Below, one piece after another: positions 27,764 through 36,553 of a DNA stretch of 64,000 bases. The DNA is taken from positions 27,402 through 91,401 of the forward strand of contig JAGFCA010000061.1 of the NCBI GenBank assembly GCA_022394755.1, written 5' to 3'. Origin of the DNA: Candidatus Poribacteria bacterium. Its GTDB lineage: Bacteria > Poribacteria > WGA-4E > WGA-3G. Below the pieces are notes generated by a model. That model did not search any database. It saw only the letters and a list, made by a program, of their open reading frames with translations, and was not told where the DNA came from. Each line of letters begins with the position of its first letter. Positions within the stretch are counted from its first letter, which is position 1. The translations under genes were made by a program, and so were the position numbers.

Positions 27764-28783
27764 ATGAATTATCAACGGAAGATAATTATCGCATTCTCGC
27801 TATTGATAGGACTATTAATTCTCGGATCCATCGGATATTCAATCCTTGAAAGTGGTAATCCAAGTGGAAATTGGAAGTTACTTGATTCAGTTTTTATGAC
27901 TGTTATCACCCTTACTACGGCAGGACATACCCTTATGGGGATGAGCGATGGTGGTCGTATTTTCACCATTTTTCTCCTCATTGGTGGATACGGGGTCTTT
28001 GTCTATAGTGTTACAATTGCAATTGCTTTTCTAATTGAAGGACAACTCCTTAGTTTATTTAAACAAAGAAAAATGATAAGAACCGTAGAAAAACTATCAG
28101 ATCATTATATTGTATGTGGACTCGGTGATACGGGTATACATGTTTTAGAAGAGATGTTGAAATCCGATGTGAATTTTGTTGGGATTGAAGTTGATGAAGA
28201 AAGGTTGGAACATCTTGAGGAAACCTTAGATTTTCTATACATTGAGGGTGATGCAACAGACGATGATGTACTCATACGAGCAGGTATAAAACAGGCAAAG
28301 GGTTTAGTCACATGTTTAAGCCGAGACCAGGATAATCTTTTTGTCGTGATCTCTGCTAAGAACCTTAATCCAAAAATACGTGTTGTTTCAAAAGCTGTTG
28401 AAAATAATTCTCCTGATAAGCTCATGACAGCAGGGGCAGATGAAGTTGTGCTCCCAGACCATATCGGTGGAATTCGACTTGCATCTGGAATACTGGAACC
28501 TCACCTAATTGATTTTATTTCTAAGATGCAGGAAAGCAGACAAACCGCACGTTTTGCTGAATCTATTGTACAAGTTGAATCTAAACTCGCTGGTGTTTCT
28601 CTCAGAGATTCCCATATTCAGGAAGAAACAGGTTTGGTAGTGATTGCACTGCGAAGTAAGGATGGACAATATATTTATAACCCTTCTGGGGATTGGATAA
28701 TTGAAGATGGGGATGCTTTGTTTGTAATTGCAGATCCAAGTCAACTCCTAATATTAAATAGACTCACAGGTGATCCTCATTAA
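27764..28783 (+). CDS. two-TM ion channel with RCK (TrkA-N/C) domains, atypical filter
   Basis: A 339-aa protein with the MthK-type layout. TM1 is at about residues 6-27, a pore loop at 40-58, TM2 at 64-91, a Rossmann RCK_N domain follows (YIVCGLGDTG, with G119, G121 and G124; acidic E at the end of strand 2; GDATDDDVLIRAGI), and a RCK_C/TrkA-C domain covers about residues 255-335. The canonical K+ filter TVGYGD is replaced by TTAGHT at 51-56, so potassium selectivity cannot be assumed. It could be a channel of other selectivity or a ligand-gated regulatory relative. Confidence 0.85.
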   Translation: MNYQRKIIIAFSLLIGLLILGSIGYSILESGNPSGNWKLLDSVFMTVITLTTAGHTLMGMSDGGRIFTIFLLIGGYGVFVYSVTIAIAFLIEGQLLSLFKQRKMIRTVEKLSDHYIVCGLGDTGIHVLEEMLKSDVNFVGIEVDEERLEHLEETLDFLYIEGDATDDDVLIRAGIKQAKGLVTCLSRDQDNLFVVISAKNLNPKIRVVSKAVENNSPDKLMTAGADEVVLPDHIGGIRLASGILEPHLIDFISKMQESRQTARFAESIVQVESKLAGVSLRDSHIQEETGLVVIALRSKDGQYIYNPSGDWIIEDGDALFVIADPSQLLILNRLTGDPH

Positions 28784-28918
28784 ATCAAGAACAGATTACA
28801 GATTATGTTGTTCCAGTATATTTTCACGAAATATGAATATTAATTGTAATAAATTTCTAAATACTATAAAAATAGAATATAACCACTCTTAAGAATTATC
28901 ACGTAAAGGAATTAATAT

Positions 28919-30457
28919 ATGCTCGCAACGATCCTAAGTAGTGCTGTGCTGGGTATTGATGCTTATATTGTAAAAGTCGAAGTGGACGTTGCAGATGGTC
29001 TACCTACATTCAGCACAGTGGGTTTACCGGACAGTGCAATCAAGGAAAGTAGGGATAGAGTTACTGCCGCAATAAAGAATTCAGGATTTTATTTTCCGCC
29101 AAGTCGAATCACTGCTAATTTAGCACCAGCAGATATACGTAAAGCTGGTTCTGCATTTGATCTACCCATCGCCATCGGAGTCTTGGCAGCAACAAATCAA
29201 ATTGAACTTAATAAACTTGAAAATACTATGATATTGGGAGAATTGGCTCTTGATGGTACAATTAGAAAGATACAAGGTGGATTGCCAATAGCAATTGCAG
29301 CAAAAGATAATGTGATACAAAATGTAATTCTACCAGCAGAGAATTCAAAAGAAGCCGCTATCGTTGAGGAGATAAATGTTTATCCAGTAGAAAGTCTTTA
29401 TGATGCTGCAGCGTTTCTTAATGAAATTAAGGAAATTAGCCCAGAATCACATACACTCGGTGCAATTACTGAACACAAAGATAATAATTCATTACTTGAT
29501 CTTATTGATGTAAAAGGACAAGAACATGTAAAAAGGTCTATTGAAGTTGCTGCTGCCGGTTCACATAATATTATTATGATTGGACCCCCTGGGTCAGGTA
29601 AGACAATGATTGCAAAACGTATACCTTCAATTTTGCCAACATTGTCAACTGAAGAATCTTTGGAAACTACAAAAATTCAAAGCATTGTTGGTATTTTACC
29701 AAGTGATACACCACTGGTATCGACACGACCATTCCGATCTCCACATCATACCATCTCTGATGCAGGTTTAATTGGTGGTGGGAATGTTCCTCGTCCAGGT
29801 GAAGTTAGTCTATCACATAATGGGGTTTTATTTCTTGATGAACTACCCGAATTCCGAAGAAATGTTCTTGAAGTGATGCGCCAACCATTAGAAGATGGTC
29901 ATGTGACAATATCACGAGCTGCTGCTTCCCTAACATATCCAGCTAATTTCATGCTTGTCGCTGCAATGAATCCATGTCCATGTGGTTTCTTCAGTGATCC
30001 TAACCGTGAATGTAAGTGTACTGATAACCAAATACAGAAATATGTGTCACGGATTTCTGGACCTCTGTTAGATCGTATTGACATTCAAGTTGAAGTACCT
30101 GCTGTAAAGTATGCTGAACTTTCTGCTGATGTTACTGGGGAACAGTCTGATGTTGTCCGAAACAGAGTCGAAACTGCCAGAAGGATTCAATATCTTAGAT
30201 TTGAAGGTACGACTATACATTCAAATGCAAATATGCAATCTAAGCAGATTCGTGAGTATTGTAAAATTGAATCTCAAGCACAAGAACTATTAAGAGTGGC
30301 TATTAACCAATTAGGATTGAGCGCGAGAGCATACGACCGAATTTTGAAAGTATCACGTACTATCGCTGATTTAGATGACTGCCCGAATATTGAAAGTGCA
30401 CATGTTTCTGAAGCTATACAGTATAGGAGTTTGGACCGGAGTTTCTGGAAAAAATAA
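28919..30457 (+). CDS. comM: ComM/YifB-family Mg-chelatase-like AAA+ ATPase
   Basis: A 512-aa protein with the full ComM layout. The N-terminal Lon-protease-like (ChlI) domain has LGIDAYIVKVEVDVADGLPTFSTVGLPDSAIKESRDR and RKAGSAFDLPIA. Then come Walker A GPPGSGKT, RSPHHTISDAGLIGGG, Walker B VLFLDELPEF, VMRQPLEDGHVTISR sensor elements, a Cys-bearing insert (NPCPCGFFSDPNRECKC) and a C-terminal helical domain (GLSARAYDRILKVSRTIADL). ComM is a hexameric helicase that extends branch migration during natural transformation. No other competence genes lie here. Confidence 0.93.
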   Translation: MLATILSSAVLGIDAYIVKVEVDVADGLPTFSTVGLPDSAIKESRDRVTAAIKNSGFYFPPSRITANLAPADIRKAGSAFDLPIAIGVLAATNQIELNKLENTMILGELALDGTIRKIQGGLPIAIAAKDNVIQNVILPAENSKEAAIVEEINVYPVESLYDAAAFLNEIKEISPESHTLGAITEHKDNNSLLDLIDVKGQEHVKRSIEVAAAGSHNIIMIGPPGSGKTMIAKRIPSILPTLSTEESLETTKIQSIVGILPSDTPLVSTRPFRSPHHTISDAGLIGGGNVPRPGEVSLSHNGVLFLDELPEFRRNVLEVMRQPLEDGHVTISRAAASLTYPANFMLVAAMNPCPCGFFSDPNRECKCTDNQIQKYVSRISGPLLDRIDIQVEVPAVKYAELSADVTGEQSDVVRNRVETARRIQYLRFEGTTIHSNANMQSKQIREYCKIESQAQELLRVAINQLGLSARAYDRILKVSRTIADLDDCPNIESAHVSEAIQYRSLDRSFWKK

Positions 30458-30503
30458 AAGTTAGCCAGTAGATTCATCTATCGTATAGAGTAAAGGAGAA
30501 TCC

Positions 30504-31853
30504 ATGAAAACCAATTTTATTATCTTTCTTACTGATGACCAAGGATATGGTGATCTTTCATGTATGGGGGCAACTGATTTTAAGACACCTCATATTGATA
30601 GAATGGCATCTAACGGGATACAATTTACAGATTGGTACTCTAATTCTCCTGTCTGTTCTCCATCTCGAGCATCCGTCCTAACTGGTAGGTATCCTGCACA
30701 TGCAGGTGTAAGATCAATTTTATCTGGTCATAGAACTGCTACTGGATTACCACCTTCCGTTCCAACAATTGCCACTGCTCTTAAGGAGCTTGGATATTAC
30801 ACTGCTATGACAGGTAAATGGCATTTAGGTCTCGCTGAAGGCTCAAGACCTGAAGATCACGGATTTGATGATTGGTTCGGTTTCATGGCTGGATGTATTG
30901 ATTTCTACTCACATATCTTTTATTGGGGTTTAGGTAGACCAGATTTTGACCAAACCCACGATCTGTGGGAAAATGGTGAGGAAATATACCGAAATGGCGA
31001 ATACTTTACGGAATTAATTACTGAGTATGCAATCAGATATATACGAAAATCTGTTGAACTTGATAAACCATTTTTTCTGTATGTACCTTATAATGCACCC
31101 CACTATCCTATGCATGCACCTCAAGAATATGTTGATAGGTTCCCTGATTTGCCTTGGGATAGACAAATTATGGCTGCAATGTTAAGTGCTGTTGATGATA
31201 GTATAGGAGCAATCTTTGCAGAACTTGAACGGCATGGCTTAGCTGACAATACCTTCTCATATTTTCAAAGTGATAACGGTCCATCACGGGAAACACGAAA
31301 TTGGTTAGATGGTACACAAGACCCTTATTATGGAGGAAGTGCAGGTAAACTAAAAGGACATAAGTTTAGTTTATATGAAGGAGGAATTCGTTCACCCGGG
31401 ATTATGAATTGGCCAAATGAAATTCCACCTGGGAATGTAGTTAAACATTGTGGTGCTGGGATGGATGTTTTTCCAACTTTTCTTGCCGCTGCCGGTGGTG
31501 ATTCATCAAAATATCAACTTGATGGTGAAAACCAAATTGGCATGGTTTGTGATGGTTGGTTTTCACCTCATACCGATATATTTTGGGAAATGGGAGATCA
31601 GACGGCAATGCGTCGAAATGAATGGAAGTTAGTACTTAATGGTAGATTGGTTGAAGGAGCTCCTCCAGAAGATGATGTGCACTTGGCAAATCTTGATGAG
31701 GATATGGGTGAAACCAAGAATCTAAAAGATGAGTATCCAGAAATCACTGCTGAGTTAACTGAAGCAGCACAAACTTGGCGAAATGGAATCGAAGAGTATT
31801 GGGAAGCACATAAAGAAGAACGTAACGGCACAACCGGTTATGTAAAAAACTAA
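30504..31853 (+). CDS. type I sulfatase (formylglycine class)
   Basis: A 449-aa arylsulfatase-like enzyme of the alkaline-phosphatase superfamily. Metal ligands D11 and D12 are in TDDQGYGD, the formylglycine-forming C-x-[PA]-S-R motif is CSPSR at 51-55, and GKWHLG follows at 104-109, with FSYFQSDNGPS carrying the second metal Asp-Asn pair. It removes sulfate esters, plausibly from marine polysaccharides. It starts directly at the catalytic domain with no signal peptide, unusual for sulfatases of polysaccharide utilisation. Cys51 needs conversion to formylglycine, and none of the FGE-fold proteins here keeps the catalytic cysteines. A methyltransferase relic follows it. Confidence 0.92.
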   Translation: MKTNFIIFLTDDQGYGDLSCMGATDFKTPHIDRMASNGIQFTDWYSNSPVCSPSRASVLTGRYPAHAGVRSILSGHRTATGLPPSVPTIATALKELGYYTAMTGKWHLGLAEGSRPEDHGFDDWFGFMAGCIDFYSHIFYWGLGRPDFDQTHDLWENGEEIYRNGEYFTELITEYAIRYIRKSVELDKPFFLYVPYNAPHYPMHAPQEYVDRFPDLPWDRQIMAAMLSAVDDSIGAIFAELERHGLADNTFSYFQSDNGPSRETRNWLDGTQDPYYGGSAGKLKGHKFSLYEGGIRSPGIMNWPNEIPPGNVVKHCGAGMDVFPTFLAAAGGDSSKYQLDGENQIGMVCDGWFSPHTDIFWEMGDQTAMRRNEWKLVLNGRLVEGAPPEDDVHLANLDEDMGETKNLKDEYPEITAELTEAAQTWRNGIEEYWEAHKEERNGTTGYVKN

Positions 31854-31861
31854 TACTTACT

Positions 31862-32423
31862 AACAAACAAGATGCTTTTGGACACCTACTTCATGACTAT
31901 TTTACAGGTGAGGAGAACTTCAAAATTGTTGAACGAGATGATGGGTATATCCTTATTGACAATTTAGGCACATCTCGATAATTCAAAGAATTCTTACAGT
32001 GGGGAGACCTCTCTTATCTCAATAACACGAATCAATTCCAAACTTGGTACTTTTGATACCATTCTAATGTTGGGGCATAATTTTGGACTTTTTAGTAATA
32101 TTAAAAGAGCACAATGGTTACTTAAACGATAAGCAGTTATGACATCTCCTGATGCTAAAATCATAACTGAAACATTCTGTCCATATCAAACGGAGAATAC
32201 TGACCATCTTGAGTATCATAGAATTAATAGAAATAGAATGGGTGGGCAATTGAAAATTCGAATACGTTACAAGGGGTACGCCACACCTTGGTTCGATTAC
32301 CTCCAAGTTTCAAAATCGGAAATGCAAGATATTATAAAATCAACGGGATGGACAATAGAACACTACATTGATTCAGATTAACCTACATATATTGCAATTT
32401 TGAAGAAAAAGAGTATATTATGA
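31862..32423 (+). pseudogene. decayed SAM-dependent methyltransferase
   Basis: Conceptual translation shows pieces of one methyltransferase in order. The first fragment (31862-31979) reads NKQDAFGHLLHDY then IVERDDGYI. A shifted frame from about 32034 has TFDTILMLGHNFGLF, LLKR, then a TAA, then MTSPDAKIITET to RIRYKGYATPWFDYLQVSKSEM, then another TAA and PTYIAILKKK. The region that should hold SAM motif I is missing. At least two in-frame stops, a frameshift and an internal deletion make it non-functional. Its final TGA (32421-32423) overlaps the ATG of the phosphoesterase gene, so the pair was once coupled. The longest intact piece is 32139-32381. Confidence 0.85.
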
Positions 32424-33319
32424 CACCTCTTAAATTCGCTTTTATTACGGATACACATCTCTATCCAAATGCCCCGCAGAACTTTGCAGGGGGTCTGCAA
32501 CAACAGACGAATAGTCTCGCTCTTTATCAAAAAGTTATTGAACAAATAAATGACTTTGATCCTGAATTCGTCGTTCATGGGGGAGATATTGTTTGTGGTG
32601 GGAATAGCTTTAATATGTCCACTGCACAATACGTAGAAGCACTCAATGTTGCCCATTCGCTTGGGGAAGAACTAAATGCCCCAATCTACTATATACCCGG
32701 AAACCACGATCTTGACCCTGAATCGGGTTCAAAAGCCTCTTACCTTGAATGTTTTGGCATAAACAATAGAGGTTCTACAAGTTTTGTTAAGGGGAACATT
32801 AGGTTTATATTAATGGATGCACAAGAGGTCCCTGAAGATCTAACACATGGGTATGTAAGTACAAATCAGCTTGCATGGGTAGAACGCGAATTAAAAATGG
32901 CAGCTGATTACGGCGAAGAAATCATCATATTTACCCACCAACTCCCTTTTCCAAGCGTTGAATTTCAAGGCGTCGGTTCAAGAATTGCAAACTCCGCTGA
33001 AATTCTTGAAGTAGTTGCTCCATTTGAAAAGCAAATTTTAGGCTTCTTTTGTGGTCACCTACATCTAAATCGCGTTTTTCGAGAACAGGGTTTCTTATGT
33101 ATCATTACATCTGGTGTTATCTGTTTTCCTATGATGTGGCGACAAGTATGTGTGTATCCGGATAGAGTTGAAGTATTATCTGTTCCAGTGGACTTACCTG
33201 ACGTGTATGCCGATTCTGAGGGTGTTAATCCAGACAACAACCTATATTTATCTGGTAGACCAAGAGATATGGAATTTTCGATTCCACGCATTACCAATCA
33301 AGATTCAAATGAATTGTAA
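32420..33319 (+). CDS. calcineurin-like metallophosphoesterase
   Basis: A 299-aa phosphoesterase with the metal-binding motif series: FITDTHLY (D-x-H), VVHGGDIV (GD), YIPGNHDL (GNHD), IIFTHQLPF (H) and FFCGHLHLNR (GHxH). These are the ligands of a di-metal site. Sequence style is like Icc/3',5'-cAMP phosphodiesterase-related proteins, but the substrate is unknown. No signal peptide, so cytoplasmic. The start ATG overlaps the fossil stop codon of the methyltransferase relic in an ATGA arrangement. Confidence 0.9.
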   Translation: MTPLKFAFITDTHLYPNAPQNFAGGLQQQTNSLALYQKVIEQINDFDPEFVVHGGDIVCGGNSFNMSTAQYVEALNVAHSLGEELNAPIYYIPGNHDLDPESGSKASYLECFGINNRGSTSFVKGNIRFILMDAQEVPEDLTHGYVSTNQLAWVERELKMAADYGEEIIIFTHQLPFPSVEFQGVGSRIANSAEILEVVAPFEKQILGFFCGHLHLNRVFREQGFLCIITSGVICFPMMWRQVCVYPDRVEVLSVPVDLPDVYADSEGVNPDNNLYLSGRPRDMEFSIPRITNQDSNEL

Positions 33320-33371
33320 TCTCATTAGATTATTCTCTGATAATTAAATCTTCATCAATACCAACAATAAG

Positions 33372-34373
33372 ATGATTGAAGTACAAAATCTCTACAAAAA
33401 CTACGGTCCGTTTCAAGCGTTAAAGGATATATCGTTTGATGTTGAAAAGGGACAGATAGTAGGTTTTCTTGGTCCAAACGGGGCTGGAAAAACCACTACC
33501 ATGCGGATACTCACCTGCTTCATGCCAGCAAGTAGTGGTAAAGTTACTGTCGCAGGATATGATGTCTTTAAAGAATCCAAAGAAGTAAGAAATCGAATTG
33601 GATATCTACCAGAGAACATTCCTTTATATACCGAAATGACAGTTATTAAATATCTGTCTTATATGGGAAAAATACGAAATGTATCCAGGAAGCAGCTGAA
33701 CAATCGATTAGATTCGGTCATAGAATCATGTGGATTAATTGAAAGACGGAATCAGATTATAGGACAACTCTCACGCGGTTACAGACAACGGGTCGGTTTG
33801 GCACAAGCATTAATCCATGACCCAGAGGTATTGATTCTTGACGAACCTACATCCGGTTTAGATCCACGCCAAATTGTTGAAATACGAGACTTAATAAAAG
33901 GACTTGGTAAAGAACGAACAATTCTCTTTAGTACACATATACTTCCAGAAGCTAAGAACACTTGTGAACGGTTATTGGTTATTAGTAAAGGACAAATTAC
34001 TGGGGATATAGAACTGAAAAACGGACGTGCCATCCCAAAAACTGAAACACATAGTGTAAATTCTGATGACGAATTATCCAATGAACAAAATAAGATAATT
34101 GAGAATACTATAAACCTTGTAGTTTCTGGAGCAGCTAATGACGAAATTTTGTCAACTCTGAAAAAAATACCCTTTGTAATTAATGCTGATTCTCCATCAG
34201 AAAATACTAAAGATTCATATAGAGTATACTATCAAAATGATATTGATATTCGTCCGGAAGTGGCAAAAACTATTGTCGAAAACGGTTGGAATTTAATCGA
34301 GATGTCGACTGATGAAATGAGTTTGGAAGAACTATTTCTATCTCTCACTTCTGAAAATGTGACACAGGAGTAG
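33372..34373 (+). CDS. ABC-2-type transporter ATPase (GldA/CcmA-like)
   Basis: A 333-aa ABC ATPase: Walker A GPNGAGKTT, NRIGYLPENIPLYTEMTV (typical of the GldA/DrrA type), signature LSRGYRQRVGLAQAL, Walker B VLILDEPTSGLDP and switch FSTHIL. The C-terminal 110 residues match the DUF4162-like tail of export ATPases. GldA-type genes are nearly always followed by an ABC-2 permease and a GldG-like protein; here a 318-bp gap and unrelated lipoproteins follow, so the membrane partner must be elsewhere or lost. Confidence 0.9.
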   Translation: MIEVQNLYKNYGPFQALKDISFDVEKGQIVGFLGPNGAGKTTTMRILTCFMPASSGKVTVAGYDVFKESKEVRNRIGYLPENIPLYTEMTVIKYLSYMGKIRNVSRKQLNNRLDSVIESCGLIERRNQIIGQLSRGYRQRVGLAQALIHDPEVLILDEPTSGLDPRQIVEIRDLIKGLGKERTILFSTHILPEAKNTCERLLVISKGQITGDIELKNGRAIPKTETHSVNSDDELSNEQNKIIENTINLVVSGAANDEILSTLKKIPFVINADSPSENTKDSYRVYYQNDIDIRPEVAKTIVENGWNLIEMSTDEMSLEELFLSLTSENVTQE

Positions 34374-34691
34374 TTACGAGGCTTTTATCTTATCGTTCAA
34401 TATTCAATTTAATACCAAATTTTTAGATTCTGCAACATTATTAGTAGATATATAGCGATTACGATACCTAATAGATATTACTTTTTGATTATGTTTTAAT
34501 GATCAAACAGGACTATATACTTGGTAAGAGATGTGAATGGAATTCTGCGTGATTGCAAGTTGGTTTTGCTCTACCCTACCTTATATTCATTATTTCAATT
34601 TGTAATTTAGAAATCGGATTCATACAAATATAAAATCTTCTTTATTATAAGTATTTTCTAATAGAATCATAGACATTATATTTCTTAATCG
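34374..34691. other. intergenic region, nothing recognised
   Basis: 318 bp of A+T-rich sequence between the ABC ATPase and the first FGE-fold lipoprotein gene. No coding pattern, strong hairpin or RNA gene is visible. It must contain the promoter of the three-lipoprotein run that starts at 34692. Confidence 0.35.
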
Positions 34692-35543
34692 ATGAGACAT
34701 TTAGATTTTAACTACAAATACATAATATCAATTATTATCTTACTTATACCACTAATTGGATGTAACAGTGGAGATTCGAATAGCTCACTCATTGAGACTA
34801 ATTCGTTTGTAGAAGAGTCTATTATTGATGTAGATGAAATGGTCTTCATACCAGAAGGTGTAGTAATAATTGGAACCAATGAGAAAACAGAGAATTCCTT
34901 TGGTAATGAAGTAGATCAACAATCTGTATTCGTTAAGTCATTCTATATTGATAAGTATGAAGTCACCAATGGTCAGTATAGGAAATTTCTCTTAGAAACA
35001 GGACACCGTACACCAAAGTTTTGGGAAAATCCTTATCTTAATGGTGATAATCAACCCGTTGTTGGTATTAACTGGGAAGATGCTGAGACCTATGCAAAGT
35101 GGGTAGGGAAAAGATTGCCAACTGATATTGAATGGGAAAAAGCAGCAAGAGGAATAAGCGGTTATATATATCCATGGGGAAACACATTTGATTCAACATT
35201 CGGAAACTTTGATGATAATGGCAACATGGATGGAAAGTTAGACGGATTTGCACTTCAGACCGCTTCTATCGGTAGTTATCCAAAGGGGGTAAGTCCATTT
35301 GGACTACATGATATGGCAGGAAATGTCTGGGAATGGGTAGAAGGCACAAACGATATGGAGTTTAAGATGCCAATTGGTCTAATTAAAGATGATAATCTGA
35401 CCAACGGAAAAATTTACACGATTCGCGGAGGTTCATGGACGAATGGTCCTGATGACATCCGTACCACAGTATTCTATATTTATCCTGCACAGTGTAGTGA
35501 TCATAGTAGTTCTGTTGGGTTTCGTTGTGCAAAATCATTTTAA
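34692..35543 (+). CDS. FGE-fold lipoprotein, catalytic cysteines absent
   Basis: A 283-aa lipoprotein (hydrophobic leader, lipobox LIGC at about residue 24) with a formylglycine-generating-enzyme fold: MVFIPEGVVIIGTN, SFYIDKYEVTNGQYRKFLLETGHRTPKFW, PVVGINWEDAETYAKWVGKRLPTDIEWEKAARG, YPWGN, FGLHDMAGNVWEWV, IRGGSWTNG and a C-terminal VGFRCAKSF. The Cys pair of true FGE is missing (GGSWTNGPDDIRTTVFYI). It is first of three lipoprotein genes with 49-nt gaps, so an operon is likely. Confidence 0.87.
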   Translation: MRHLDFNYKYIISIIILLIPLIGCNSGDSNSSLIETNSFVEESIIDVDEMVFIPEGVVIIGTNEKTENSFGNEVDQQSVFVKSFYIDKYEVTNGQYRKFLLETGHRTPKFWENPYLNGDNQPVVGINWEDAETYAKWVGKRLPTDIEWEKAARGISGYIYPWGNTFDSTFGNFDDNGNMDGKLDGFALQTASIGSYPKGVSPFGLHDMAGNVWEWVEGTNDMEFKMPIGLIKDDNLTNGKIYTIRGGSWTNGPDDIRTTVFYIYPAQCSDHSSSVGFRCAKSF

Positions 35544-35592
35544 GACCTGTATATATTAGGATATATATCTCATAATATTAATGTAATTTACC

Positions 35593-36504
35593 ATGCGAGA
35601 AGATTATTTTAAGCCATTATACTTATATAATATATTCAGTCTGATTTTTGTATTAGTTATTCTTGGGTGTTCCGAAAAGAATCTTAAAGAGGATGAAGAT
35701 CAGATCCAAATAGATAATATAGAATTGATTGAAGAACCAGAAGAAACGATAGAAGTTGAAGACGCTATTGATATACCAGATGGTATGGTATATGTTCCTG
35801 CAGGAGACTTTATTATGGGGAGTGATCCTGATGTTGATCCACATACTGATCAACTTGATGAATTACCACAACATAAGGTCTATTTAGATGCCTTTTTTAT
35901 TGATAAGTATGAAGTATCAAATGCTGACTACAAAAAGTTTGTTGAAGCTACTGGACACCGAAACTCAATTTTTTGGGATAACCCAAAATTTAATCACCCA
36001 GATACACCTGTCGTAGGAGTGACTTGGGGAGACGCTGTCGCCTATGCCGAATGGGTAGGGAAACGTCTACCTACAGAAGCGGAATGGGAAAAAGCATCCC
36101 GTGGAACTGATGCAAGAATATGGCCTTGGGGAAATGTATTCGATCCAAAGAAATGTAATTTTGATGATGAAGGAAAGTTTGATGGACATCTTGATGGATT
36201 TGCAACAGCTGCACCTGTCGACAGTTTTCATAATGGAGCGAGTCCCTATGGGGCACTAAATATGGTAGGTAATGTAGCAGAATGGGTATCTGATTGGTTT
36301 GATATGGATTATTATTTAGTTAGTCCAAGGGAAAACCCAAAAGGTCCAAAAAATAGTGGGATGGGTAAAAAATCATGGCGTGGGGCGAGTTGGTTTGCGG
36401 GTGAAGATCAAGTAAGATGCGCATTTAGAGAATATGATGACATTGTCGCGAGTGGACAGATACTCGGTTTTCGTTGTGCAAAAGATATACCCCAAGAAGA
36501 ATAG
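35593..36504 (+). CDS. FGE-fold lipoprotein, catalytic cysteines absent
   Basis: A 303-aa paralogue of the preceding protein: lipobox ILGC (about residue 26), an acidic Glu-rich linker, then MVYVPAGDFIMGSDPD, KYEVSNADYKKFVEATGHRNSIFW, PVVGVTWGDAVAYAEWVGKRLPTEAEWEKASRG, YGALNMVGNVAEWVSDW, WRGASWFAG and GFRCAKD. The catalytic Cys positions read SWFAGEDQVRCAFREYD, without the C....C pair. Probably attached to a membrane facing the periplasm. The role is unknown; it might partner the di-haem peroxidase encoded 49 nt downstream. Confidence 0.87.
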   Translation: MREDYFKPLYLYNIFSLIFVLVILGCSEKNLKEDEDQIQIDNIELIEEPEETIEVEDAIDIPDGMVYVPAGDFIMGSDPDVDPHTDQLDELPQHKVYLDAFFIDKYEVSNADYKKFVEATGHRNSIFWDNPKFNHPDTPVVGVTWGDAVAYAEWVGKRLPTEAEWEKASRGTDARIWPWGNVFDPKKCNFDDEGKFDGHLDGFATAAPVDSFHNGASPYGALNMVGNVAEWVSDWFDMDYYLVSPRENPKGPKNSGMGKKSWRGASWFAGEDQVRCAFREYDDIVASGQILGFRCAKDIPQEE

Positions 36505-36553
36505 ATCTATCAGATCATTCGATTAATAATGTTAATAGTTTGAATTCCATAAT

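Noticed and set aside
32139..32381. An 80-aa gene for a small methyltransferase-like protein
   Set aside because: It is an intact fragment of the larger decayed methyltransferase; the matching N-terminal piece lies upstream in another frame and stops interrupt both sides.
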